Assembly (NCBI GenBank): GCA_037951165.1
Contig: JBBDHG010000054.1
Coordinates: 2,556,001-2,620,000 of the forward strand
Direction: 5' to 3'
Source: Lophius americanus
Lineage: Eukaryota > Chordata > Actinopteri > Lophiiformes > Lophiidae
Length of the DNA stretch: 64,000 nucleotides
Position 1 is the first letter of the stretch. The number at the start of each line of letters is the position of its first letter. The translations under genes and the position numbers were made by a program. Under the pieces are notes generated by a model. The model saw nothing but the letters and a program-made list of their open reading frames with translations, did no database searches and had not been told where the DNA came from. Shown here in pieces: positions 1-10,095 of this stretch.

Positions 1-1
1 C

Positions 2-3000
2 TACAGAACCTTTCTCCCTGACATGTTCCCTCTCAAAGACGGCACCATGTTCCGATTACCTCTGAGGATGGGTCCCATGGCAAACAGCTCTAAAATATCC
101 CAGCAGGGGGTCACCCAGGAAGATATGAGTGAACTATGCCTTGTCCTCGCCAAAGATCCCGAAGGATTAATTCTATTCCTGAAAAGCATCTGCAAAATAC
201 AAGTCCATGAAATCAGCGAGGATTCAGGAGAAATTCAGACTATCTTTGTGGTTGAGAAAAGCTTTCCAAAGAAGAACAGAGAAGACAAAGATGCGTTCCT
301 GAAACTTCAACAAGATGCGCTGCAATCGGACAAACCAAAAGCACCTCAAAAGACCATTTATGAAGCAATTATTTCAACCTCACATAGAGCACAAAGCACA
401 TGGATCGTCACTCAACAGTTTGGCTCATTCAAAACCACCGCTGAAGGAGAGATTGCACTGTCAGAAATACTTCCCCAAGCAGCAGTAGCAGCTCGTGTGG
501 GCTATAAGAGTTCACATGAATCAGTCCCCTATAAAAATTTTATCGGACAAGCCTTTTGTTCACTTCCTTTGCCTGGGCAAACTGGGCTTCCGGTGCATGT
601 CAATGCAAATTTCGAGGTGGATTCCTCCAGGAGAAGCCTTTGGAAAGAAGATGGCCAAAGTATAAAGTCTAAATGGAATGAGTCTCTGAAACAGAATGTC
701 ATTGCTCCTCTGTACGCAGATCTCCTTCATTGCATCAGCCGTAACGTTGGCAATAAGAAAGTCTCCTCTGCTGGGATTGACTCACACTTCATTAACTCAT
801 ACTTGTGTTTTTGGCCGACTGTGTCCAAAGATGTCCGTCAGGATTGGCACGGAATGATACACGAGGTTTACATGTCAATCAAGGAACGAGGACTCCAGGT
901 GATCCCAGTGATGAAGAGTTCAATGCGTGTGATTCATAATAGTGTATTAAGGGAGTACTCTTTTGATTGGTGTGAGGTCACAGACACTGTCAAAACCAAG
1001 GTGCCTCATTTGACTAACTCAGGAGATCCAGTTCATAATATCATTTTGGAAGATCTTGAAATGAAGCTGGTTCCTTTCTCCATTGGGATGCAAAGAATTT
1101 GGAGTAGTTTCAAAGCTGCTGGTGTTGAAGTGAAGTATGTGAACCCTTCATCTGTTCGGGATTTCCTAAGAGAAAAGCCCCTTCATGACCCGTCCCAAAC
1201 TGACCAGGACTTACCCCTGCCCATAACAGCTACCCTGATCAGAGATGAAAAAAGATTTTCCATACTCTTGACTTTGTGCTTAAGTGATTTCGAAAAAGAC
1301 TTGAAAAACATCACCAAGGAAAATTCCGGCTTGCTCGATGGCCTTCCACTTCTTCTTACAAAAGACAAAGTTTTGAGAGTCTTTGACTGCAAATCTCCCA
1401 AGCTGATATCAGAGTATGAGAATCTCTTTACCTTCGGCTACAAGGATCTTTTTGCAGATTTTAACACAAACAGAGCTCATATCAATGTTCTGAAAACCTT
1501 CAACCTTGTTAAATATTTGACAATTCCCTTTGCCGTCCAATATCTGACTCCTGCAATTCAGCGTCTCCTTCAGGACTGTGAAGTCCATTCACGCAGTGGT
1601 CTTCACATACCCAGCGAGCTGATGCTGAAGTGGTTGAAACTGCTCTGGAAATTCTTCACAAGTCAGATCAAGTCTGAAACTTCGAGTGATGATGCAGCGA
1701 GTCTGACGTTAAGTGCTGTGAGGCAGCTCTTCAGTAACTGCTGCATTTTACCTGTTGTGTGTCCGAGGTTAGAAAACCAGCACTTGCTGCAGATGATGAA
1801 AGACATGCCAAAGGTGATTCAGTTCCCCAAAGAGAATGACGTATCAGGAATCCTCTTCAAACTTGGATTTATGAAGCTTGACCTTGTCTTCTTCTCTGAC
1901 ACACATCCAGAAAGAAATTACATACATTCACTTCTACAGCCTGGGCTGTTGGATGTGAATGATAAAAGCGTTGTGTTGGACCGGGTCTATAACATTGACC
2001 ACTCAGAGTTCGACCAGCTTTCCCCTGGCGATCACAAAGAGCTTCAGCGTTTCCTGCAGGAGGGAGTCGACAAGTCCAAAGACAAACAGGAATATCAGAG
2101 AAAGCTCAAATCCTTACCGTTATTTGAGACCATACACGGTGACCGAGTGAGGATTGATGGACCCAAACAAGTGTTCATCCTCTGCAGCCTACATTTATTG
2201 ATTTTCCCAGATTTATTCCTTCTGGGCACCACCACAAACATCTTTCTCCAAAGAAACCTAGAGAACTCATGCCTGTCAGAAATACTGAAAATACCAAACC
2301 TGGATGATTTGGAGTATTTCATGAGGTTCGTCCTTCCTGTTGTGCACACTCTTACGGAGAAACAGCTGATCCAGTGCCTCAAACTGTTACTGTCCCCACT
2401 TCATAACTTCAGTTACTTCGAGCACAAAGAAACAATCATCTCCTCGCTGAAGACGGTGAGGCTGATTTGCAGTTCTAAAGGCAAACTGGAGATGGCGTCA
2501 TACTACTTTGATGACTCTGTCGAGCTCTACAAGGCAATGCTGCCCAAAGAAAAGTTTATACCTCAGAGATTTTGGACTGAGTTGTGTGAAAAAGATTTTC
2601 AAATGAAAGTCCAAGCACTAACGTTGCTTTGCAATCTTGGAATGAAGCGCGAGGTGTCAAAAAATGACATTAGAAATTTCGCTTTGCAGTTAGAATCAGA
2701 GGCAAAAGGAAATGGACCGCGGGATGAACTGAGATGGAAATCGACATTGATCTTAAAAGGTGCCTTTGCGATCCTAAATAACGAAGAAAACAAAGACAAG
2801 AGGTTCCTGGAGAGCATAGCCTGTATCGAGTTCATTTTCCCTCAGAAGATACGAGAAGAGCTGTGCAACTATCACCAACCAATGGCTTCTGAGAGAACCG
2901 CTGTTAAGATCATAGGATCTTTGATTGACGGCGATCCTAAGCATCAAGACCTTATTTGGACTTCCATGCCGATTATACATCTACCAGGATACAAGTCAAA

Positions 3001-5353
3001 AGGGCTCATGGAAATGATCACAAATTCAGGAGCTCATGAACAACCACCTCCAGACTGTCTAATCAAAAATATGAGCAACGTCTGTCAGTCACCCTGTAAA
3101 ACCGAAGACTTGATCGTAACCCGGGCAAAAGTTTTCCGCAGCATGTATGCCAACCTGCAAGCAAGCAAGTTTGATGAAAAACCACTGGCTGGTTTTCCTG
3201 TTGTGCTGGTTGAAAAAGACACACAACTTGTGAAGAGTGACGACGTGTGTCTCTCACTGAACAATGCCTTTGACTTCAGACCATATTTGTACAATACCTC
3301 TCCAATGGATGTCGTATATGGGGACTTCTTCAAGAGAATCGGCGTAAAAGACAAGCCTAATGCAGCGCAGTATTGTAATGTTCTGGCAGCCGTTCATGCT
3401 GATTCCTGCGATAAAACACAACTGCAACCAAACCAGCAGAAAACGGTGAAACGTGCTGTTCAGCAGTTTTTCCAGTTAATCAGAGGTCAAGAAAACCAGT
3501 CCCATTTTGACGATGTAACAACTTTATATCTTCCTGCAGCAGATGGTAAACTGTATCCGTCCACCACGCTCTATTACAACAACACCGCGTTTGAGATCAA
3601 AAGGTTAGAGGAAGCTCTGGAGGACAAGTTCCTGCTGCTGGAGAAACTATCTGAGTGTTATTTGGGCACCGACATCTTTGAGCATCACCGCTTGGTTCAA
3701 TCGCTGCCTCCGGAATTCCAGCCGAATATGTTGTCTCAGCTGACTGAGGAGAGAATGATGGAAGTAAACATGCAGCTCTGTGAGCTGGGGAGCAACTGTG
3801 AATTTAGGGGATGGTTTGAAACACATCTGTCCTCCCTGGCACTCATGCATGGATTGATTTGTCTCATCAGGGAGCAGTCGCAGGGTGCAATAACTCAAGA
3901 AGATGCCATCAAAATGTGCAGGAAAACTTTTGGCAGTATTCAGATCGTCTGCTGCAAAAGTCTGGGGACAAAACTTTGGCTTAACAACCAGCCTCTAGAC
4001 GAAACCGCCACCGAGACGGATGTTTTCGTCAAACGTGAGCTACGAGGCTGCGTCTTTTACCTGAGACACAACAATGACTTGGCTCCAAAGGTGATAAATG
4101 ACATCAACATGACCTTGACAAAGGAGATTAATGCCCTATTAGGAAACAAAATTGCATCCAATCACCTCACTGTCCTCGGACAACTACTCATGTGTGACGA
4201 CATGCAAGATGTCAAGAGAGCTTTGGCAAAAAACGGGATCCATGACAGCGCTGAAAGCCTCCTCCTAACCCCACCAGCCCCTGGTACAGATATTCCAGAG
4301 GAGTGGCACGACTCCCTAGACATGAACATCCTCAATAACTTTGAAGAAGGGGAGTACGTTGGCTACAGCACTAACAACAAGTACATCTATGCGATTATTG
4401 TTGAAGAACTTCCGGGGAACTCTGGAGCATATTCACGGCGGTACAAAATAGACTTCGGAAAAGACGAGACGATTGAAGTCAGTTGCGTCGACCTGTTTCA
4501 GTTTAAACGGCAAAGGAAAGACACTTCTTGTATGCAGCTGGAGCTGCTAACAGGAGCCGCGCCTCATGGATCTTCGTCATCCTTCCCAACATCTATTGAG
4601 GAAGCAAAAAGGGAAATTGACAAATGTCTGGCAGAGATATGGAACCTTCCCGAGGAGGAGAGGCATAAGGCCATCAAACGACTGTACCTGAGATGGCATC
4701 CTGACAAGAACCCCGAATGCCAATCCCTTACCAACGAAGCCTTCAAATACTTGCAAAATCGAATCAACGAGCTTCTTAACGGCAAAAGCAGCAGCGCAAC
4801 TGCAAACAACTGGGAAGGCTGGAATTTCAGAGACTTCTACCCGCAGTGGGATCAGGAGGCCAGGTATCACAGACGTGGCCGAGAGGGATTCTATAGACGC
4901 AACCATTCATACAACTTCTGGAACCACCACCAAAATGTTCCGAGGCCAAATAAAGAGGAGGCCCAGCGCTGGTGCCGACAGGCCCGCTGCGATCTCAAGG
5001 CGGCTCACAAAGACACCGGCGGTGGAAGTACAGAGTGGTGTCTGTTCAAAGTCCATCAGGCCGTGGAGAAGTCTCTCATTGCTGCTATGTATAAAAGAAC
5101 CGGTGAACATACCATAAACAGCTCCATCACGGCCATAGCTGTTAAGGTTTCCACGTATCACTTCACGCTGACGGACCTGCCACAAATGGTGGAATATCTG
5201 AGGAAGCTGGGAGTGGACGCCAAAAAGACTCAATATCCCAACTTGCACCAGTTTCCTCATATACCGAATGGACAGTACAAGCAAGAGAACGAGGTGTTGG
5301 CGGTGGACCAGGCATCAGAGATCCTTAGTAAAGTGGAGGCATACGTCAACTAG
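2..5353 (+). CDS. sacsin-like protein, C-terminal part (5' end outside window)
   Basis: This is the C-terminal 1783 codons of a sacsin-family protein, ending in TAG at 5351-5353. The frame is open to the window edge, with YRTFLPD before the Met at 23, so that Met is probably internal and the N-terminal part lies upstream. The first residues (FPLKDGTMFRLPLR) resemble a sacsin-repeat segment that follows the Hsp90-like ATPase fold. Near the C-terminus a J domain spans about residues 1520-1585 counted from Met 23, with HPD at 1559-1561 inside RLYLRWHPDKNP. A HEPN domain follows from about 1643 (NKEEAQRWCRQARCDLKAAH) to the end. The long uninterrupted exon matches the giant-exon structure of SACS. 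Sacsins are cytosolic co-chaperones: the J domain stimulates Hsp70. Fish carry several sacsin-like paralogues, and I cannot say which one this is. Confidence 0.9.
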   Translation, partial: YRTFLPDMFPLKDGTMFRLPLRMGPMANSSKISQQGVTQEDMSELCLVLAKDPEGLILFLKSICKIQVHEISEDSGEIQTIFVVEKSFPKKNREDKDAFLKLQQDALQSDKPKAPQKTIYEAIISTSHRAQSTWIVTQQFGSFKTTAEGEIALSEILPQAAVAARVGYKSSHESVPYKNFIGQAFCSLPLPGQTGLPVHVNANFEVDSSRRSLWKEDGQSIKSKWNESLKQNVIAPLYADLLHCISRNVGNKKVSSAGIDSHFINSYLCFWPTVSKDVRQDWHGMIHEVYMSIKERGLQVIPVMKSSMRVIHNSVLREYSFDWCEVTDTVKTKVPHLTNSGDPVHNIILEDLEMKLVPFSIGMQRIWSSFKAAGVEVKYVNPSSVRDFLREKPLHDPSQTDQDLPLPITATLIRDEKRFSILLTLCLSDFEKDLKNITKENSGLLDGLPLLLTKDKVLRVFDCKSPKLISEYENLFTFGYKDLFADFNTNRAHINVLKTFNLVKYLTIPFAVQYLTPAIQRLLQDCEVHSRSGLHIPSELMLKWLKLLWKFFTSQIKSETSSDDAASLTLSAVRQLFSNCCILPVVCPRLENQHLLQMMKDMPKVIQFPKENDVSGILFKLGFMKLDLVFFSDTHPERNYIHSLLQPGLLDVNDKSVVLDRVYNIDHSEFDQLSPGDHKELQRFLQEGVDKSKDKQEYQRKLKSLPLFETIHGDRVRIDGPKQVFILCSLHLLIFPDLFLLGTTTNIFLQRNLENSCLSEILKIPNLDDLEYFMRFVLPVVHTLTEKQLIQCLKLLLSPLHNFSYFEHKETIISSLKTVRLICSSKGKLEMASYYFDDSVELYKAMLPKEKFIPQRFWTELCEKDFQMKVQALTLLCNLGMKREVSKNDIRNFALQLESEAKGNGPRDELRWKSTLILKGAFAILNNEENKDKRFLESIACIEFIFPQKIREELCNYHQPMASERTAVKIIGSLIDGDPKHQDLIWTSMPIIHLPGYKSKGLMEMITNSGAHEQPPPDCLIKNMSNVCQSPCKTEDLIVTRAKVFRSMYANLQASKFDEKPLAGFPVVLVEKDTQLVKSDDVCLSLNNAFDFRPYLYNTSPMDVVYGDFFKRIGVKDKPNAAQYCNVLAAVHADSCDKTQLQPNQQKTVKRAVQQFFQLIRGQENQSHFDDVTTLYLPAADGKLYPSTTLYYNNTAFEIKRLEEALEDKFLLLEKLSECYLGTDIFEHHRLVQSLPPEFQPNMLSQLTEERMMEVNMQLCELGSNCEFRGWFETHLSSLALMHGLICLIREQSQGAITQEDAIKMCRKTFGSIQIVCCKSLGTKLWLNNQPLDETATETDVFVKRELRGCVFYLRHNNDLAPKVINDINMTLTKEINALLGNKIASNHLTVLGQLLMCDDMQDVKRALAKNGIHDSAESLLLTPPAPGTDIPEEWHDSLDMNILNNFEEGEYVGYSTNNKYIYAIIVEELPGNSGAYSRRYKIDFGKDETIEVSCVDLFQFKRQRKDTSCMQLELLTGAAPHGSSSSFPTSIEEAKREIDKCLAEIWNLPEEERHKAIKRLYLRWHPDKNPECQSLTNEAFKYLQNRINELLNGKSSSATANNWEGWNFRDFYPQWDQEARYHRRGREGFYRRNHSYNFWNHHQNVPRPNKEEAQRWCRQARCDLKAAHKDTGGGSTEWCLFKVHQAVEKSLIAAMYKRTGEHTINSSITAIAVKVSTYHFTLTDLPQMVEYLRKLGVDAKKTQYPNLHQFPHIPNGQYKQENEVLAVDQASEILSKVEAYVN

Positions 5354-6015
5354 GGATTAGAGACGATTCTTTTTTTTTTAGACTTATGGAACAAAATAAG
5401 AAAATGGAATAACCTTTTCCAGATGTGAAAAATTCAGGTTGTGATATTGAGATGTCAGTATATAAAACAAATACACACTTTACCACTTTGACAATTAGAC
5501 AATGAAAATATGAGTATTCTAAAGACATGAAAAGCTCTTTTTTTCATGTCAGTGTTGTAAACATTCATGCCTAACTGGGGACAACTATAACCACTGCACA
5601 GCTTTTTTTTATTTAACAAATCAAGATAGTGTTTTATTTTGCAACGTCACAAATATCTACAAAAAGTAAACCCGATCTATAGTTTGGTGTAATATAACAT
5701 TATCATGAAAATGCAAATATGCATTGTTTAAAAGATATGGACCAATCACTGAGGACCAGTTTAAACACTGTATGACAAAACATTTTTTAAATGCGATTAT
5801 TGTTTTATACTGATATATAAATGTATAAATAATGACTAGGAATCAATAATCACTGTATGATTTGGTTATGGTTTGTTTTCTTTTATAATTACTCACTGGG
5901 AATCAATTGTAACTGTTACTTTGTTAAAAACATGCTAATATTGTAATTCAATTCAACTCCATAATTCACTTTTGTTAGCCTTTGCATTATGAAATAAAAA
6001 CATCAAAGTTAAATC
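5354..6015 (+). other. putative 3' UTR of the sacsin-like gene
   Basis: AT-rich sequence without a convincing ORF follows the stop codon and runs to the first good polyadenylation signal. The extent is inferred from that signal only. Confidence 0.5.
5993..5998 (+). promoter_or_regulatory. polyadenylation signal AATAAA, sacsin-like gene
   Basis: A canonical AATAAA lies about 640 nt after the stop codon. A T/GT-rich stretch (gtgtctttcctgtctcatg) about 25-45 nt downstream fits a cleavage-stimulation element. Confidence 0.55.
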
Positions 6016-8240
6016 AACGATGAAAGTGTCTTTCCTGTCTCATGTTTGTAAAGGTTATAGTAAAAGGTAGTTGCAAAGAAAATATTCTCCTCCTATACCT
6101 GCGTAAAAGCACGAATATCAAACTGAACATACAGCGGAAGTCGCTGCAATGGAAATGTTACTTGAACCTGCTGTGTGATACTCGCACATAAAAATGATCG
6201 GCCATTACGCTTAAACTCTGGCCAAATGAGTTCATCCCTGCAAGATTAACCCCAGCAGTCCCTAAATCTGACGCTCGTAGTGACTTTCTGTGTCGATGCT
6301 CCACTTACGACTCTTTGAACGACCATCAGCAGAGATTGGTTTGCCTGCCTCGAAGAGCAACCGTTGAGAAAAATACATGAAATACAGACTTTCTTGAGGT
6401 TTCAACAAATTCAATTTAAAACATTTAAAGACCTTTTTATGACTATTACAAATTAAAGACATTTTAAGACCCTTTTAAAACTATCATAACTAAATAGCAT
6501 TATAATTTAAAACTTTTGTAAGACTATTATAATTAGAATAGACACCTTAAGATGTCATGACTAACAAAAAATAATCATTCATTTTATGACATTTTATGAT
6601 GTTTTAAAAACTTCTGATTTAAATTAAGACCCTGAAGAGGATAAGCGGTTACAGTTAATGAATAAACATCTTTGTAGGACTAATATGAGTAACATTTAAG
6701 TCATTTTAGGACGTATATAAGTTCTTTTCTTCATAACCAATATAAATTAAAGTCTTCCTACACACCAGTGTGACAGCCTGTGACTTCATCAGCACGTTGT
6801 TCGTGCAATTACTCTCACCGCCACTGGGGGGAGACAAATTCATGTCGCAGGTTAGGTATGTATACTATTTAATTTAAAAACTACTCTTAAAAATTGATAA
6901 AACCAGGCAATTGTTACAAAATTATTACTCGTTCATTAATTGGAGCATTTTTTGCAGAAAAATTATTTTATAGTTAAACAGCATTGTGGTGGTGGAGGAG
7001 AATGTTTGAACTGCTTTGTATCAAAGTGACAGATTTGATAATGGATTATGAATCTGATGATCATTATTATTGTGTGCATTGTAAAAGTTCTTTGCCGGAT
7101 AGTCCTACTTAATTACAAACATAACAAAAATACATTTTATGTTTTACCTCATCAACCTTATTTACCTTTGTAAACATATGCTACACTGTTCTTTTGAAAT
7201 GCTTTATTCATGAGTGATTGTGTGGGTTAAGCACTATAAACATTACTTACTTATAGTATAAGGAATCACAGCGCTGCACCTGAAGTTAGCAAAGCAGCTT
7301 TTTCTTTGTATTTTAAGTTGAACTTCTACATCACCTGGTGGTTACCACGTCAGCGCAGAGAGCACCTGCAAATCCTCCTCTTCGTCGTTTTCATTGGGGC
7401 ATCACACTGCAGCAGAAACATACTGAGGTTATGTTTGATCTCCTGAAGAACTGCCGATGTGGATCGACCCAACCTTTCTGATCCATGGTGTCTTCTGGCT
7501 TCGTCAGAGGTGCTTGGAAAATATTCTTATGTTTCTCATATTAGAATACCTCATACTTAATCCACCTGTGTGACAGTCTTTGATACGGTATGTAGAGCAT
7601 CCACTGAGAGCAAACAGGGTGGGTGTGTGCATCTTCCCAGGCTCAGGTTGCCCACTGATAGTAAGACCCATTAATCGTCACATCCTAGTTGTTGTATGTT
7701 TGGGTGTACCCGGTTGTGTCGGAAATATACAAATGATCATTCCAGTTCTTCCTCCCACTAAGGTTAATGTGGGTATGAATGTTTAAAACGATCAATGAAA
7801 TCCTTTTTGAGTTATTGCATTAACACAAAGGAGCTGCAGTGGCGATGGCTATTCCATATTATCGCAGACTTTTTATAAGCAAGCTTAAGCATCTATGCAA
7901 CTTCAACAAGAGCAAAACCAGCGACGGAATCAGATCCTGCAGAAGAGCCACTGCCGCCCAAATTGTTGAAAATGTTAATAAATATTGAATGCTGGTTCTG
8001 ACAGAAAGGTGCCACAAAGCAGTGCAGTGTTTCTGCAATGAAAAGGAGATCTTCCCAGTATTAGACAGGTGGTTATAATGATATGGACGATCAGTGCTTG
8101 TTTGGTTTTTTTCAAACATTTCCAACATGGCCCTATTTGCCGGTCAACACCAATACTTTTCTTCAAGTTCAAAGTTCACTTAAAAGGACATCGTCTCATT
8201 GGACAAACAGCTGGATGTTGAGATTCCACTGACGACAAAC
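6016..8240. other. intergenic, AT-rich, between convergent genes
   Basis: I see no gene here. At about 6395-6740 there is a degenerate repeat built from variants of TTAAGAC, TTTTAAAAC and ACTATTATAA. The rest is unremarkable AT-rich sequence with only short ORFs. Confidence 0.5.
6395..6740. repeat. degenerate AT-rich tandem-like repeat
   Basis: Words such as ATTAAAGAC, TTTTAAGAC, CCTTTTAAAAC and GACTATTATAATTA recur with drift across about 350 bp, as in an old, mutated tandem array. The unit length is not constant. Confidence 0.4.
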
Positions 8241-8263
8241 ATTTCAAGTTAAAAGCACTTTTT

Positions 8264-8269
8264 TTTATT
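8264..8269 (-). promoter_or_regulatory. dip2a: polyadenylation signal AATAAA, dip2a
   Basis: TTTATT on the plus strand reads AATAAA on the dip2a strand, about 1.57 kb after the stop. A GT-containing stretch (tgtttgtcgtcagtgg) follows downstream. It is the first canonical signal I found after the stop. Confidence 0.45.
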
Positions 8270-8309
8270 CAGTAAGAAATCATGTTATGAAAATAATGAC
8301 AACTAAACA

Positions 8310-8323
8310 TATATATATATGTA

Positions 8324-8375
<52 letters not shown>

Positions 8376-8396
8376 TATATATGTATATATATATCA
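8310..8396. repeat. (TA)n microsatellite with GTA/TGT interruptions
   Basis: Alternating TA is interrupted by several GTATAT/CATATA variants, making the tract nearly self-complementary. It lies in the putative dip2a 3' UTR. Confidence 0.9.
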
Positions 8397-8710
8397 GACA
8401 CGCATCTTTCCTTAAGGACAAATGTCTGCTCTGGAGGACGTGACGTCTCAGCGACCACCAGAGCAGCATGACCGTCTCTCCTTGTGCTTCGTCTCAACCT
8501 GGAGCTTCTCACTGCTTCGCTCTCTTTCATACTATAAAAATGCTTACAAGGCTTTTCCTCCAAGAGTCCGCACACCAGAAAACACATCCAATAAACACTT
8601 TGTTCACGTACATTGGATTGGATCTCTGTTATACTTCCTGCCGCCGTCTATTAATAATTTACACAAAAAACCTGTACATACTTACAGTGGGCTGGTGCCT
8701 GTGTGTGTGA

Positions 8711-8712
8711 GG

Positions 8713-8734
<22 letters not shown>
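8711..8734. repeat. 24-base G homopolymer
   Basis: An uninterrupted run of 24 G follows GTGTGTGTGA and precedes GAGAGAG. In the dip2a transcript it would be a C tract in the 3' UTR. Its exact length is uncertain because sequencing of such runs is error-prone. Confidence 0.85.
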
Positions 8735-8743
<9 letters not shown>

Positions 8744-9842
8744 CAGTGAAGTGAGCGAGATGGGTTTGGGGGTGAGGGTATTGGGGGACACTGAAGCTGG
8801 TACATCCACCTATCATTCAACCTTGAAGCAGTCAAAGAGAGGCGCTAACATTCCGCATAAGATCCGTATCCATCTCCCGCTATGCTGCTGTAAAACACAC
8901 AGCCAACGTTCAACACAACCAGACCAACAGGCACAGACATGATTCAAATACAGGATGGAGTGGGTTTGCAATGGCTGATCAAGTATACTCATCTTCAGGT
9001 TTGCCACAAGAGCAGGATTTATCAAACCTAACCTCCATCTACATATTTCCTGTCCCCCGCGCTGAAACTCTGTGACGTGAAGCAGCACCTGGGACACGAG
9101 CAGGCTTCTTTAAAAAACACTTAAGGCTTCATTCGTTCATTTGGCACCACGTTCACAGGAAGAAGCGGGAATACTCCTCGCCATCCCGTGACCTGGAATC
9201 AACGGCACTTACTTTCTGCAGCTCTCACCTCGCTCATACTGCATTCTGTTCACATAAAACCAGAACTATATTACAAAGGCTTTAAATCTAGAAAAGAACG
9301 AGATAAGAGTCACAAACCAAGTCATTCTGTCAAAGGTTTCTATTACAAGCGCCACAAACTGACGCACTTCAGCTGAAATGAGCAGCGAAGGACACAAAAC
9401 CGCACTTCCTCTGACGCCCCTCTGTGTTTCTGTGGACCCGAAACATAAATATCGGCGCTCACAGAGTTGGCAGGTGTTGAAGCGGGGCGTCGGTCTCTCC
9501 TCGTCTGTGGCACCGGTTTATCACAAACAGCTGACATTCAGAATTATCAACAAAGACATGTAAATGATCTTAATGGCTCAGTGTCGTGTTAAAATGAAAC
9601 CGTTCTCAGGCGTCCTGGTGGGTTTGACCAGTCTGACGTTAGCGCACACAAAGAACTCGCTTCGACCAGCCCGGAATGCCCTTTCAAAGCATTAGTTGAG
9701 GCAATAAATCACAGGGGGAGTCGTATGTGAGCGGACGCTCGACGCTTAAGCCTCCGCCTCGCTTTCACTGTCTTTCATTGATGCCATACGGACCCCCATC
9801 CTGTTCAAAGCCGTGAGGGGCAGACCCTCCTGCAGAGGGTCA

Positions 9843-10095
9843 TCACATGTTGTAAGCCACATATATGGGGTCCAGCTGGTCGGCCAGGAATCCGTCTCTG
9901 AGGTGCATGCGTTGTTTCTCTCCTCTGGAGTTGATAGGGATGACACCGGGGTCCACCACCACCACCACGCCCACGATGAGGTAGTGCTCCTCCAGGACTA
10001 CGTTTGTGACCAGAGCCACCAGGTCCAGGGCCTCCTGCTCTGATCCCTCAAGCTCCACCACCACCACGAGGAGGTTTGTCCATGTGAACACGGCG
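9843..10095 (-). CDS. dip2a: dip2a in-window exon 37 (last coding exon)
   Basis: Encodes (C)AVFTWTNLLVVVVELEGSEQ...DPIYVAYNM and stop TGA at 9843-9845. The acceptor ctccag lies before 10095. The end matches the invariant C-terminus of DIP2 proteins. Confidence 0.97.

Larger units (their letters stand above)
8246..9842 (-). other. dip2a: putative 3' UTR of dip2a
   Basis: Non-coding sequence lies between the dip2a stop (9843) and the first AATAAA on the minus strand (8264-8269). It contains a 24-base G run (C in the mRNA) and a TA microsatellite. The length is inferred from the signal position. Confidence 0.45.

Noticed and set aside
23..25. Met codon at 23 as the start of the sacsin-like protein
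   Set aside because: The frame is open upstream to the window edge and the upstream residues fit a sacsin repeat, so the start is probably further left.
8269..8587. ORFs with Tyr-Ile repeats
   Set aside because: They are translations of the TA microsatellite.
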